The position numbers and the translations under genes are program-made. A DNA stretch of 28,482 nt from assembly GCA_003023165.1 (NCBI GenBank), contig PXSD01000166.1, forward strand, positions 1 to 28,482, in the 5' to 3' direction. The notes below the pieces were generated by a model. It was not told the DNA's origin. It saw only the letters and a program-made list of their open reading frames with translations, and ran no database searches. Positions 14,224 through 22,572 of this stretch are shown here, in pieces (the stretch's first letter is position 1; the number at the start of each line of letters is the position of its first letter). The DNA comes from Halobacteriales archaeon QS_9_67_15. GTDB taxonomy: Archaea > Halobacteriota > Halobacteria > Halobacteriales > Haloarculaceae.

Positions 14224-14802
14224 ATGTACAAACGGGTCACACTCCGCGACACGGTCGAAGTGCCGCCAGCGCACCTGGCGGACGTGACGCCGGGGCTGGT
14301 CAAACGGCTCCTGCAGGACAAGCTCGAAGGACGAATGGACGAAGACGTCGGGTCGGTCGTCTCCGTTATCAACGTGCACGACGTCGGCGAAGGTGCGGTC
14401 GTCCCCGGCCAGGAAGGGGTCTACTTCACGGCCGAGTTCGACGCGCTCACCTTCGACCCGCAGATGCAGGAGGTCGTCGACGGCGAGATCGTCGAGGTCG
14501 TCAACTTCGGCGCCTTCGTCGGTATCGGACCGGTCGACGGCCTGCTCCACGTCTCCCAGATCTCCGACGAGTACCTCGCCTACGACGAGGAGGGTCAGAT
14601 GCTCTCCTCGCGGGACTCCAACCGGACGCTCGGCGTCGGCGACTCCGTCCGAGCGCGGATCGTCACGAAGAGCATCGACGAGCGCAACCCGCGGGACTCG
14701 AAGATCGGTCTCACGGCGAAACAGGTCGGCCTCGGCAAGCACGGCTGGCTCGAGGAGGAGCGCCAGCAGCGCCAGGCCGCGACGGAAGCGGGTGAGGACT
14801 GA
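14224..14802 (+). CDS. rpoE1: RNA polymerase subunit Rpo7 (RpoE')
   Basis: A 192-residue protein. The N-terminal RNP-like domain (MYKRVTLRDTVEVPPAHL, then DVGEGAVVPGQEGVYF) is followed by an S1 domain from about residue 82 (VVDGEIVEVVNFGAFVGIG, VDGLLHVSQISDEY, KIGLTAKQVGLGKHGWL). With Rpo4 it forms the RNA polymerase stalk, contacting nascent RNA and helping promoter melting and termination. Rpo4 is not in this window. The start lies 1 bp after the PIN gene stop, and its own stop overlaps the spt4 start (TGATG), so expression is coupled. Length is normal and the gene looks intact. Confidence 0.95.
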   Translation: MYKRVTLRDTVEVPPAHLADVTPGLVKRLLQDKLEGRMDEDVGSVVSVINVHDVGEGAVVPGQEGVYFTAEFDALTFDPQMQEVVDGEIVEVVNFGAFVGIGPVDGLLHVSQISDEYLAYDEEGQMLSSRDSNRTLGVGDSVRARIVTKSIDERNPRDSKIGLTAKQVGLGKHGWLEEERQQRQAATEAGED

Positions 14803-14999
14803 TGGCCGACAGACTGGTCTGTCGCGAGTGCCACCGCGTGCAGGAGTCCGAGGAAGCGGAGACGTGCGTCTCCTGTGGCTCCTCGTCGCTGACGGAGGAC
14901 TGGGCGGGCTACGTCGTCATCGGCCACCCGGACCGCAGCCGCATCGCAGAGGAGATGGGCGTCACCGAACCCGGGCAGTACGCGCTGAAGGTCCGCTAG
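14802..14999 (+). CDS. spt4: Transcription elongation factor Spt4 (RpoE'')
   Basis: A 65-residue zinc-ribbon protein. Four zinc ligands are visible in CRECHRV and CVSCGSSS. The strand EDWAGYVVIGHPDRSRIAEEMG is the characteristic Spt5-binding core. Spt4 pairs with the NGN domain of Spt5 and raises RNA polymerase processivity. The start overlaps the rpoE1 stop by one base, and the next gene begins 1 bp after its stop. This is the standard archaeal rpoE1-spt4 arrangement. The protein looks complete. Confidence 0.95.
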   Translation: MADRLVCRECHRVQESEEAETCVSCGSSSLTEDWAGYVVIGHPDRSRIAEEMGVTEPGQYALKVR

Positions 15000-15000
15000 C

Positions 15001-15552
15001 GTGACTGTCGTCCTCGAACTCCAGCCCGCGCTCCGCTCGGAGCTCAAAGACCCGTTCGGCCCCGTCTCGACCGACACGGCCGCCGTTCTCGCAGAGTCGG
15101 GCGAACCGCTCGTCACCGTCGGCGACATCGTCACCTACCACACGCTGAGCGCCGGCTCGGTCCCGGACGTGGCGTTCGTCGACGAGCGCACCGAGCGCGC
15201 CGCGGTCGACGAGGACGTCTGGGCCGCCATCGACCCCGACGCCTTCGACCGCGTCGCGACCGTCGACAACCCCGCGGCCACGCTCACCGCCGCAGTTCTG
15301 GAGACGTTCGCGGACGCGCTCGCCAGCGACGAGCGGACGCTCGTGCAGGTCGACGGCGAGGAGGACCTCGCCGCCTTGCCGGTGATCGCGACCGTCCCGG
15401 ACGGCGCGAGCGTCCTCTACGGCCAGCCCGACGAGGGCGTCGTCCACGTCACCGTCGACCCGGACATTCGCGACCGCGTCCGTGCGCTGCTGGCCCGGAT
15501 GGACGGCGACACCGACCGCGCGTTCGCCGCGCTCGGTATCGACGCGAACTGA
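15001..15552 (+). CDS. GTP-dependent dephospho-CoA kinase
   Basis: A 183-residue protein beginning at GTG (15001), 1 bp after spt4. It matches the archaeal family once called DUF359, shown to be the GTP-dependent dephospho-CoA kinase that makes the last step to CoA. Visible family marks are the N-terminal LKDPFGPV, the strand GDIVTYH, DVAFVDERTER, the NPAATLT motif, VDGEEDLAALP and GASVLYGQPDEGVV. It is the last gene of the coupled operon. In many archaea ribosomal protein genes (rps24e, rps27ae) follow this gene, but here the stop codon abuts a 110-bp inverted-repeat element and the next genes are on the other strand. The enzyme itself looks intact. Confidence 0.88.
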   Translation: MTVVLELQPALRSELKDPFGPVSTDTAAVLAESGEPLVTVGDIVTYHTLSAGSVPDVAFVDERTERAAVDEDVWAAIDPDAFDRVATVDNPAATLTAAVLETFADALASDERTLVQVDGEEDLAALPVIATVPDGASVLYGQPDEGVVHVTVDPDIRDRVRALLARMDGDTDRAFAALGIDAN

Positions 15553-15661
15553 TACTGGTGGCTGTAAGTACGTGAAAACTCGAACTGAGGACCCAGGCGG
15601 AACGGGTCTGTATCCGCAGATAGCAGAGACCGGTGAGTAAAAAAATTACAGCCACCAGTAT
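15552..15661. repeat. 110-bp MITE-like element with perfect 16-bp terminal inverted repeats
   Basis: ATACTGGTGGCTGTAA at 15552-15567 is exactly repeated in inverse orientation as TTACAGCCACCAGTAT at 15646-15661. The 78 bp between contain an A-run (AAAAAAATTA) next to the right repeat and no convincing coding frame. The left repeat begins on the last base of the TGA stop of the dephospho-CoA kinase gene. Perfect terminal repeats with a short non-coding interior are typical of a miniature inverted-repeat element or a deleted IS. No clear target-site duplication is visible. It could alternatively act as a large hairpin terminator for the operon. Confidence 0.7.
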
Positions 15662-15739
15662 GACTCTCGCGGCCGCTCCGGGTCGCCGCTCGTCACTCGA
15701 CTTCGTCCAGCGGGGCGAGACAGGCGGCCGACAGTACGG

Positions 15740-16246
15740 TCACTCCCGGCGGTACGTCACGAACGCGAGTTCCTCCCGTTCGACGCGCTCGTGTTCGACC
15801 CACTCGTCGCGGTCCCACTCGGGGAAGTACGTGTCCCCCTCCGGTTCGCCCGGGACCTCGGTCAGCACCAGCCGGTCGGCACGGGGGAGAAACTGCTCGT
15901 AGACGGTGGCACCGCCAGCCACGAACGCCGTGTCCGAACCGGTCGCGGTTGCGACCTCGACCGCGGCGTCGACGCTCTCGACCTGCACGACGTCCTCGGG
16001 CGCGTTCACGCCCGAGCGAGTCAGCACGACGTTCGTCCGGCCGGGGAGCGGGCCGCCGAGCTGGCTCGAGACCGACTCGTAGGTCACTCGGCCCATGACC
16101 ACGGGGTGACCGATCGTCGTCTCCTTGAAGTGGGCGAGGTCCGCCGGGTAGTGCCACGGCATCTCGCCGTCGGCGCCGATGACGCCGTTCTCCGCGACGG
16201 CGGCGACGAGCGCGACCTCTATCGAGTCGCACGCTGTCTCCGCCAT
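15740..16246 (-). CDS. folA: Dihydrofolate reductase
   Basis: A 168-residue protein from the ATG at 16246. A GTG at 16252 overlapping the thyA stop is an alternative start. Family marks are VALVAAVAENGVIGADGEMPWHY (substrate and Met20-loop region), HFKETTIGHPVVMGRVTYES (NADPH site), GRTNVVLTR, and FVAGGATVYEQFLPRADRLVLTEV. It reduces dihydrofolate to tetrahydrofolate using NADPH. It directly follows thyA on the same strand, an apt pairing because thymidylate synthase produces dihydrofolate. Cotranscription with thyA is very likely. Nothing looks missing. Confidence 0.93.
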   Translation of the reverse strand: MAETACDSIEVALVAAVAENGVIGADGEMPWHYPADLAHFKETTIGHPVVMGRVTYESVSSQLGGPLPGRTNVVLTRSGVNAPEDVVQVESVDAAVEVATATGSDTAFVAGGATVYEQFLPRADRLVLTEVPGEPEGDTYFPEWDRDEWVEHERVEREELAFVTYRRE

Positions 16247-16248
16247 CC

Positions 16249-17247
16249 TCACTCCGCGACCGAGAAGTCGAGCCCCGGCGCGGGGTCGTAGTTCCGGACC
16301 TTGATGTCGTCGTACGCGAGGTCGTCGATGGGCGTGTCGGCCACCTCGATAGTCGGCCGCTCGCGCGGTTCGCGGGTCAACTGTTCGAGCAGGTTCGGGA
16401 CGTGGTCGGCGTTCTCCGCCCCCGGCTCCTCGGGGGCTTCCGTCAGGATCCAGTCCCTGACGCTGCCGAACTCCGCGCGGTCGTCGACCGCGTTCATCCG
16501 TTCGCGCAACGGCTTACGGTTCGCCTCGTACCATCCGCCGCGCGCCCCCTCGCCGCAGTAGACGTGGGCGTCGACGACGGAGTGCGAGACGGTCCCGACT
16601 TCGAGGCCGGTCCGCCCCGCGACGATGTGGGTCACCAGCGAGTAGGCGGCGATGTTGAACGGGATGCCGAGCGCGATGTCGCCCGAGCGCTGGGTGAGGT
16701 GGAGGTTCAGGTGGTCGCCCTGGACATTGAAAACGAACGTGTAGTGGCAGGGCGGGAGGGTGCTGACGGTCGCGTTCGCGGGGTGCCAGGCGTTGACGAC
16801 GAGCCGGCGGGACTGGGGGTTCTCGCGGAGCGTGTCGAGGACGTACTGGAACTGGTCGAACGTCCGCTCGTCGTCGTTCACCCAGCGGTGGGCGTCGTCG
16901 GGCCAGGACTCGCCGTCGAGCCCCTCGTCGGGGACTGGGTAGCGCCGCCAGAAGCGACCGTAGGCGGTGTCGAGCCGCCCCTCCTCGTCGGCCCACGCGT
17001 CCCAGATCGTCGTCTCCTCGCGGAGATTTCGGATGTGCTCCTCGCCGGAGAGGTACCACAGGAGCTCGTGGATGAGCGAGTTCCAGCGATACCCCGAGAG
17101 GTCCTTGGTGGTCAGGAGCGGGAACCCCTCCTGCAGGTCGACGTCGTAGTGCGCCCCGAACGTCGAGAGCGTGTCTACGCCCGTCCGGTTGGGCTTATAT
17201 GCCCCCTCCGCGAGCGCCGTCCGGACGAGGTCGAGATACTGCTGCAT
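16249..17247 (-). CDS. thyA: Thymidylate synthase
   Basis: A 332-residue ThyA. It starts at the ATG at 17247 (MQQYLDLVRTAL), matching the usual family start; upstream codons of the open frame are not conserved. Features are RTGVDTLSTFG (phosphate-binding loop), the WNSLIHELLWYLSG helix, catalytic Cys167 in LPPCHYTF, then the QRSGDIALGIPFNIAAY and VDAHVY signatures. It methylates dUMP to dTMP using methylene-tetrahydrofolate and yields dihydrofolate for the adjacent FolA. An acidic insert (around WVNDDERTFD) is typical of haloarchaeal forms. The folA start overlaps its stop or lies 2 bp before its end, so the pair is an operon. Confidence 0.95.
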   Translation of the reverse strand: MQQYLDLVRTALAEGAYKPNRTGVDTLSTFGAHYDVDLQEGFPLLTTKDLSGYRWNSLIHELLWYLSGEEHIRNLREETTIWDAWADEEGRLDTAYGRFWRRYPVPDEGLDGESWPDDAHRWVNDDERTFDQFQYVLDTLRENPQSRRLVVNAWHPANATVSTLPPCHYTFVFNVQGDHLNLHLTQRSGDIALGIPFNIAAYSLVTHIVAGRTGLEVGTVSHSVVDAHVYCGEGARGGWYEANRKPLRERMNAVDDRAEFGSVRDWILTEAPEEPGAENADHVPNLLEQLTREPRERPTIEVADTPIDDLAYDDIKVRNYDPAPGLDFSVAE

Positions 17248-17325
17248 CTTTGCGAGTACCAGCACCCGCTCCGACGTAAAACCACACATCTGCGGTCGGG
17301 GACTCCCGACCGACAGCCCACGCGG

Positions 17326-18381
17326 TCACCCGCTCGTCGGCCCGACCCCGTGCTCGTCCCGTTCGAGGACCAGGACGTGGCGAACGAGCGACCTGTGGAC
17401 CCGCCGCTCGAAGTGGTCCCCGACGGTCCAGCCGGCGTCGACGGCCGCCTGGGTCCACGAGCGGTCGGCGACGACGACGACACGCGACGCGACCCGGTGG
17501 GCTTCCGAGAGCGCGTCGCCGACGAGTTCGGCCAGCGAGTCGCCCTCGATCTTCGACTGGCGACCGTAGGGCACGTCGAAAACCGCGGCGTCCGCGCAGT
17601 CGTCGGCCAGCGGCAGGCGAGTCGCGTCCCCGCGACACACGTCGAAGTCGCCGTCGTCGCCGAGCGCGTCTCGGAGATTGTCGCGCGTCCCGCGGGCCAT
17701 CTTCGCCTGCGCGTCGGTTCCGACCACGCGCGAACCGACGAGGCCCGCTTCCAACAGCAGGCCACCGGTCCCGCACATCGGGTCGACGACGGTCGCTCCG
17801 TCCCGCGCGCCGGCGATGTTGACCAGCGCGCGGGCGAGGATCGGGTCCATGCTTCCAGGCTGGAAGAACGGGCGGTCGGTCGGCCGGCGGTCGCCGAACC
17901 CCCGCTCGCTCTCGGCCGTCAGCCACCCGAGGACGCAGATACCGTCTCCGTCTCCCGGACTCTCCGCGTTCTCGTCCGTGCTGTCGGCCTCGGGCGAGCC
18001 GGCGAACAGCGCGCGGAGTTCGTGGTCCGGCTCGTCGAGGTCGACGGTGAACCCGCGGTCGACGAGTTCCTGCCCGAGTTCGCGTTCGGCGCGCTGGGTG
18101 TCGACGCCGGTCGTCCCGCGCACGTCGACCGCGCGGACGGCGACGCTCCCCTCGCGCTCGACGCTCGCAGCGGCGAGGACCGCACGCGCACTCGGGACGT
18201 CGGGCTCGGCATGGCCCACGACATCGCTCGCGCGGCGGACGAAGGCGAGATCGCGGACGCGGTCGGTGACCGCGCGCGCGGCGGCGAGCCCCGCGCCGAC
18301 GACGTCGACCCCGGACGCGGCGCTGGCGGCCTCACGGGCCGCGAACGCGTCGTCCTGCCCGCCGAGTTCGAGGATGTACAC
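17326..18381 (-). CDS. THUMP-domain tRNA (guanine-N2) methyltransferase, Trm-G10/Trm11 type
   Basis: About 351 residues from the GTG at 18381, where the family-typical VYILELGGQDDAF begins; a TTG at 18408 is an alternative. The N-terminal half is a THUMP RNA-binding region (VAVRAVDVRGT). The C-terminal half is a Rossmann methyltransferase with the SAM motif VVDPMCGTGG near residue 200 and the catalytic motif IV DVPYGRQS near residue 268. The D-P-P-Y-like D-V-P-Y motif marks N2-guanine methylases. The PFFQPGSMDPILARALVN segment is typical of Trm-G10. It should make m2G or m2,2G at position 10 of tRNA. It is on the same strand as thyA-folA, 78 bp upstream of them, and divergent from tbp. Confidence 0.88.
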   Translation of the reverse strand: MYILELGGQDDAFAAREAASAASGVDVVGAGLAAARAVTDRVRDLAFVRRASDVVGHAEPDVPSARAVLAAASVEREGSVAVRAVDVRGTTGVDTQRAERELGQELVDRGFTVDLDEPDHELRALFAGSPEADSTDENAESPGDGDGICVLGWLTAESERGFGDRRPTDRPFFQPGSMDPILARALVNIAGARDGATVVDPMCGTGGLLLEAGLVGSRVVGTDAQAKMARGTRDNLRDALGDDGDFDVCRGDATRLPLADDCADAAVFDVPYGRQSKIEGDSLAELVGDALSEAHRVASRVVVVADRSWTQAAVDAGWTVGDHFERRVHRSLVRHVLVLERDEHGVGPTSG

Positions 18382-18588
18382 GCCCGAGGTTCGCCCCTCG
18401 GCGAGCAAGAACCCACCGGTCGACCGCAGACCGTCCGCTCCCCACTACCGAGCCGCCGGGAGTCACTCATCCCCTCATAAAACCCGTTCTCACCCCGTTA
18501 AAAGTCGTTTTTACGGGGAATACGGCGCGATCAACATCACGGAGTTGACCCTTCGCATCGAGTGACCTGTCAACTCCACCTATGAAAG

Positions 18589-18605
18589 TTTATAAAGCTT
18601 AAATA
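18589..18605 (+). promoter_or_regulatory. Strong TATA/BRE promoter of tbp
   Basis: TTTATAAAGCTTAAATA lies 19-35 bp upstream of the tbp ATG at 18624. It contains two overlapping TATA-like boxes (TTTATAAA and CTTAAATA) with a purine-rich GAAAG just upstream that could serve as BRE. It is the most AT-rich promoter in the window and implies a leaderless or very short-leader transcript. Two adjacent boxes could allow TBP to regulate its own gene, which is inference. Confidence 0.7.
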
Positions 18606-18623
18606 CAACGTTTAAGTCGAGAC

Positions 18624-19184
18624 ATGGTTGACCCCAAGGAGACAATCAATATCGAAAACGTCGTCGCCTCGACTGGAATCGGGCAGGAGCTCGATCTGCA
18701 GAGCGTGGCGATGGATCTTGAAGGGGCGGATTACGACCCCGAGCAGTTCCCCGGTCTCGTCTACCGCACCCAGGAGCCCAAGTCGGCGGCGCTCATCTTC
18801 CGCTCGGGCAAGATCGTCTGCACCGGTGCGAAGAGCACGAACGACGTCCACGAGAGTCTGCGCATCGTCTTCGACAAGCTGCGGGACCTGAACATCCAGG
18901 TCGACGAGGACCCCGAGATCGTCGTCCAGAACATCGTCACCTCCGCCGACCTCGGACGGAACCTCAACCTCAACGCCATCGCCATCGGTCTGGGGCTGGA
19001 GAACATCGAGTACGAGCCCGAGCAGTTCCCCGGCCTCGTCTACCGCCTCGACGACCCCGACGTGGTCGCGCTGCTGTTCGGGTCGGGTAAGCTCGTCATC
19101 ACCGGCGGCAAACAGCCCGACGACGCCAAGGAAGCCGTCGACAAGATCGTCTCGCGCCTCGAAGACCTCGGTCTCCTGGAGTAG
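18624..19184 (+). CDS. tbp: TATA-box-binding protein (TBP)
   Basis: A 186-residue TBP made of two direct repeats of the saddle fold. Each repeat contains the signature EQFPGLVYR followed by a strand pair ending in G(S)GK(I/L)V.TG. The N-terminal repeat starts at INIENVVAST and the second at IVVQNIVTSADLG. It binds the TATA box together with TFB to start transcription by RNA polymerase. Haloarchaea often have several TBPs; the canonical length and an own promoter suggest a main copy, but this cannot be decided from one locus. It is divergent from the tRNA methyltransferase gene. No oddities. Confidence 0.97.
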   Translation: MVDPKETINIENVVASTGIGQELDLQSVAMDLEGADYDPEQFPGLVYRTQEPKSAALIFRSGKIVCTGAKSTNDVHESLRIVFDKLRDLNIQVDEDPEIVVQNIVTSADLGRNLNLNAIAIGLGLENIEYEPEQFPGLVYRLDDPDVVALLFGSGKLVITGGKQPDDAKEAVDKIVSRLEDLGLLE

Positions 19185-19335
19185 CGGACCGCGCTCGACG
19201 TCCGGACCGAGTTCCCGAGCCGACGGTCGGACTCCTCGTCACGGACGCCCCGCTTCCGTCGACCGCCGCGACCGCACCCGCTCGACGGCGACTCGCGATA
19301 GCAGGCTACAAGCGGCCGCCCTCCCTACCGCCGCT

Positions 19336-19776
19336 ATGCCCCTCGTAGCGACGCTCGCGCTCGACTTGGTCGCCCGCTCGACGGCACGCTCCCCGCTCCA
19401 GACCGATATCACGGGCGGCGGCCTCTTCGCACTCCTCGTGACGCTGGTGCTCACCTCGCTGTTCTACGCCGTGACGCTCCACCTCGCCGCGACGTTCTTC
19501 ATCGGCGACGTGCCCAGCCAGCGGGCCGCCTACGTCGGTCCCGTCCCCGCGGTCGTTTCGATCCTCCTCGGCCGCTACGGCGTCGAGAGCATCGGCTTCG
19601 TCTCGCCCGGGCTCGGAATCGTGGTCGTCCTCCTCGCGACGCTCGTCGCCGACGCCATCGCTATCAGCGTCTCCTATCGCATCTCGTGGCGACCGACAGC
19701 CCTCCTCACCGTCCTCCACCTCGCGTTCGCGGCCGTCCTCGGCTTCGCACTGAACAACATCCTCGGCTTCTTTTGA
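19336..19776 (+). CDS. Haloarchaeal four-helix membrane protein of unknown function
   Basis: A 146-residue hydrophobic protein with about four transmembrane segments (LLVTLVLTSLFYAVTLHLAATFFIG; a segment around VPAVVSILLGRYG; IVVVLLATLVADAIAISVSY; LLTVLHLAFAAVLGFALNNILGF). A short polar N-terminus holds the ATG at 19336, and CTACAAG about 25-30 bp upstream could be the promoter. I recall a haloarchaeal DUF family (possibly DUF7473) with this pattern but cannot confirm it. The gamma-glutamyltransferase gene follows 66 bp later in the same direction and may share its transcript. No function is assigned. Confidence 0.75.
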   Translation: MPLVATLALDLVARSTARSPLQTDITGGGLFALLVTLVLTSLFYAVTLHLAATFFIGDVPSQRAAYVGPVPAVVSILLGRYGVESIGFVSPGLGIVVVLLATLVADAIAISVSYRISWRPTALLTVLHLAFAAVLGFALNNILGFF

Positions 19777-19842
19777 GGGGTGCGTCCCGGTCAGGTCCGC
19801 CGCTGGTCAAAGCGTTTTGTCGTCGGTCTCCTCGGTACCGCC

Positions 19843-21468
19843 ATGGACAGCGACCCGAACCTCGACCGGTTCACGTCCCGGCGCTCGACGGCGTACGGGA
19901 CACGCGGCGTCGTCGCGACCAGTCAACCGCTCGCCGCCGAGGCGGGCGTCGAGACGCTCCGGGCGGGCGGCAACGCCTTCGACGCCGCGGTCGCGACCGC
20001 GGCCGCGCTGACCGTCGTCGAACCGATGAGCACCGGGCTGGGCGGCGACGCCTTCGCGCTCTACCGGACCGCTGACGGCGAGGTCGGCGCGATGCGGGCC
20101 TGCGGCGGCGCGCCCGAGGCCGCGACGCTCGACCGCGTCCGCGAGACCGTCGCGGACCACGAGGACACGACCCCCGACGAGGCGGAGATGCCGGTGCGCG
20201 GCCCGCTGCCCGTGACCGTCCCCGGCGCACCGCGGGGCTGGGAAGCCACCGTCGAGCGATTCGGTGCCCGTTCGCTCGCGGACGTGCTCGCGGACGCGAT
20301 CCACTACGCCACCGAGGGGTTCCCCGTCTCGGAGGTCATCGCCGGCGCGTGGGAGCGCTGCGAACCCGCACTGGCGAACGACGCCGCCCGCGAGCAGTAC
20401 CTCGTCGACGGCGAGCGCGCACCCGAGGTCGGCGAGCACTTCGCGCTCCCCGAACTCGGCGACACTCTCCGGACGCTCGCCGACGAAGGCGCGAACCCGT
20501 TCTACGAGGGGGCAATCGCCGACCAGATCGTCTCGACGGTCCAGTCCGAGGGGGGGCTCCTCGAACGCTCCGACCTGGCGTCGTTCGCGGTGGAGTACCC
20601 CGACCCCGTCTCGACCACCTACGGCGGCTGCGAGGTGTTCGAGCTCCCGCCGAACAACCAGGGACTCATCGCGCTCGAGGCGCTGAACGTCGCCGAGGCG
20701 GTGGGCGTGTCCGACGCCGACGACCCCGTCGAGCGGACGCACCTGCTCGCCGAGTCGATGAAGCTCGCCTTCACCGACGGCCACCGCTACATCACCGACC
20801 CCGACTACGAGGACCACCCGCCACTGGGGACGAAGTCCTACGCCGCCGAGCGCGCGGCGGCGGTCGGCGAGACGGCTATCGACGACCCCGAGGTCGGTCC
20901 CATGGAATCGCCCGCAGAGGACGCCGACACCGTCCTGCTGACCGTCGTCGACGGCGAGGGCAACGTCGTCTCGTTCATCAACTCCCTGTTTCACGGCTTC
21001 GGGAGCGGCCTCGTCGCCGGCGACACCGGGCTCACGCTCCAGAACCGCGGGGCCTCGTTCTCGCTGGACGCCGACCACCCCAACCGCGTCGAGCCGGGAA
21101 AACGGCCGTTCCATACCCTGATACCGGGGCTGGCGCGGTTCGGTCCCGACGACTGGGCGGCCTTCGGCGTCATGGGCGGCTACATGCAACCGCAGGGCCA
21201 CCTGCAGGTGGTCTCGAACCTGGTCGACCGGGACCGCCCGCTCCAGGCGGCGCTGGACGAACCGCGCTGGCGCTACCGCGAGGACGGGTCGCTGGCCGTC
21301 GAGGCGCGCTTCGACGCGGACGTGACCTCGAAACTCGTCCGCCGCGGGCACGAGGTCGGCGTCGACCTCCCCATCCGCTTCGGCGGCGCACAGATCGCCC
21401 GCTGGGACGACGGAACGCTCTCCGGCGCGACGGACCCGCGGAAGGACGGCACGGTCGACGTGTTCTGA
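19843..21468 (+). CDS. ggt: Gamma-glutamyltransferase family protein
   Basis: 541 residues from the ATG at 19843. This is an Ntn-hydrolase of the gamma-glutamyltransferase family. Visible marks are RAGGNAFDAAVATAAALTVVEP, the STGLGGDAFALY segment, PGAPRGWE, ELPPNNQGLIALEALN, and the autocleavage and nucleophile region at Thr363 (DADTVLLTVVD) followed by VSFINSLFHGFGSG. The C-terminal GGYMQPQGHLQVVSN is also typical. The precursor should self-cleave before Thr363 into two subunits. No signal peptide is visible, so it is probably cytoplasmic. In haloarchaea these enzymes may act on gamma-glutamylcysteine or other gamma-glutamyl amides, since glutathione is usually absent. The substrate is therefore open. 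Confidence 0.9.
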   Translation: MDSDPNLDRFTSRRSTAYGTRGVVATSQPLAAEAGVETLRAGGNAFDAAVATAAALTVVEPMSTGLGGDAFALYRTADGEVGAMRACGGAPEAATLDRVRETVADHEDTTPDEAEMPVRGPLPVTVPGAPRGWEATVERFGARSLADVLADAIHYATEGFPVSEVIAGAWERCEPALANDAAREQYLVDGERAPEVGEHFALPELGDTLRTLADEGANPFYEGAIADQIVSTVQSEGGLLERSDLASFAVEYPDPVSTTYGGCEVFELPPNNQGLIALEALNVAEAVGVSDADDPVERTHLLAESMKLAFTDGHRYITDPDYEDHPPLGTKSYAAERAAAVGETAIDDPEVGPMESPAEDADTVLLTVVDGEGNVVSFINSLFHGFGSGLVAGDTGLTLQNRGASFSLDADHPNRVEPGKRPFHTLIPGLARFGPDDWAAFGVMGGYMQPQGHLQVVSNLVDRDRPLQAALDEPRWRYREDGSLAVEARFDADVTSKLVRRGHEVGVDLPIRFGGAQIARWDDGTLSGATDPRKDGTVDVF

Positions 21469-21513
21469 GAACCGACGGCCGGTGGCACGGACAGCACAGT
21501 GAACGGCGGCTCG

Positions 21514-22362
21514 TTACTCGACCAGCCGCTCGATCTCGGTGACGAGCACGTCGCTTGCGCCGATGCCCTTCAGCGCGTTGATGGTCTCGAAGACCTCGCG
21601 CTCGTCGACGACGGCGTGGACGGCCACGTCGTCCTTGCCGGCGATGTCCATCACCGTGGGACCGCCCATCCCCGGCAGGACCTCCTTCACGTCGTCGAGA
21701 CCCTCCTCGGGGACGTTCATCATCAGGTAGCGCTTGCCGCCCGCCGAGAGTACGGACTCGAGCGCCATGCGGACCTGCTGTACCTTGTCGTCCTCGGCGA
21801 CCTCGTCGCGGGCGAACAGGCGGACCGACGACTCCAGCACGTCGGCGACCTCGGCGAGGCGGTTCATCCGCAGGGTCGTCCCCGTCGAGGTGATGTCGAC
21901 GATGGCGTCGGCGATATCGACGTGCGGGGTCAGTTCCGTCGCGCCCGACACCTCGACGATGTCGACCGAGACGTCGTGGTCGGCGAAAAAGTCGCGGGTG
22001 ACGTTCGGGAACTCCGTGGCGACGGTGCCGCCGTCGAGGTCGGCGACGCTCTCGATCGTGTCATCTTCGGGCGCGGCGAGGACGAGCCGGCAGGCACCGA
22101 ACTCCAGGTCGAGCATGTCGACGAGCGCGTCGGTGTCGGCCTCGCGGGTCTGGTCGAGACCGGTGATGCCCACGTCGGCCGCGCCGTCGGCGACGTACTC
22201 GGGGATGTCGGCCGCGCGGGCGTACAGGAGCGTCACGTCGGGGTCGACGGTCTGTGCGTAGAGCTTCCGGTCGGCCCCGTCGACGACGTGGAGACCGGCC
22301 CGGTCTAAGAGGTCGATAGCGGGGTCGTGCAGGCGACCCTTGTTGGGGACGGCGATGCGCAT
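21514..22362 (-). CDS. hisG: ATP phosphoribosyltransferase, long form
   Basis: A 282-residue HisG from the ATG at 22362 (MRIAVPNKGRLHDP). It catalyses the first step of histidine synthesis, joining ATP and PRPP. Signatures are VPNKGRL, DVGITGLDQ, and the PRPP loop in AIVDITSTGTTLRMN. The C-terminal 70 or so residues (YLMMNVPEEGLDDV, VAVHAVVDEREVFETINALKGIGASDVLVTEIERL) are the ACT-like regulatory domain of the long hexameric form, which gives histidine feedback. Therefore no HisZ partner is needed. It stands alone here, with no other his genes, as is common in haloarchaea. Confidence 0.95.
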   Translation of the reverse strand: MRIAVPNKGRLHDPAIDLLDRAGLHVVDGADRKLYAQTVDPDVTLLYARAADIPEYVADGAADVGITGLDQTREADTDALVDMLDLEFGACRLVLAAPEDDTIESVADLDGGTVATEFPNVTRDFFADHDVSVDIVEVSGATELTPHVDIADAIVDITSTGTTLRMNRLAEVADVLESSVRLFARDEVAEDDKVQQVRMALESVLSAGGKRYLMMNVPEEGLDDVKEVLPGMGGPTVMDIAGKDDVAVHAVVDEREVFETINALKGIGASDVLVTEIERLVE

Positions 22363-22572
22363 ACCGTCTCTGGCAGGGCCGCGGGCAACTGTCTTTCCCT
22401 CTCGACGGAGTCGGCCACCGCATCTGGGGCGGCGGCCACCGCGCCCGACGGGCGATAGGACCGTCACTGACCCATCGAATCGACGGACCGAGCGACCGCA
22501 CTTCCCGGGAGTGACGCTGGACCCCGGTCACGAAGGAACAGATTCAGGCCCCCACCGGGTGAATCTCGGACC

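Noticed and set aside
15449..15655. Minus-strand 68-codon frame across the inverted-repeat element
   Set aside because: Non-acidic, no motif, and mostly antisense to the kinase end; unlikely to be a transposase remnant.
16402..18480. Long plus-strand open frame (692 codons) across thyA and the tRNA methyltransferase
   Set aside because: It is a mirror frame produced by high-GC codon bias; the opposite strand encodes well-recognised enzymes with all motifs.
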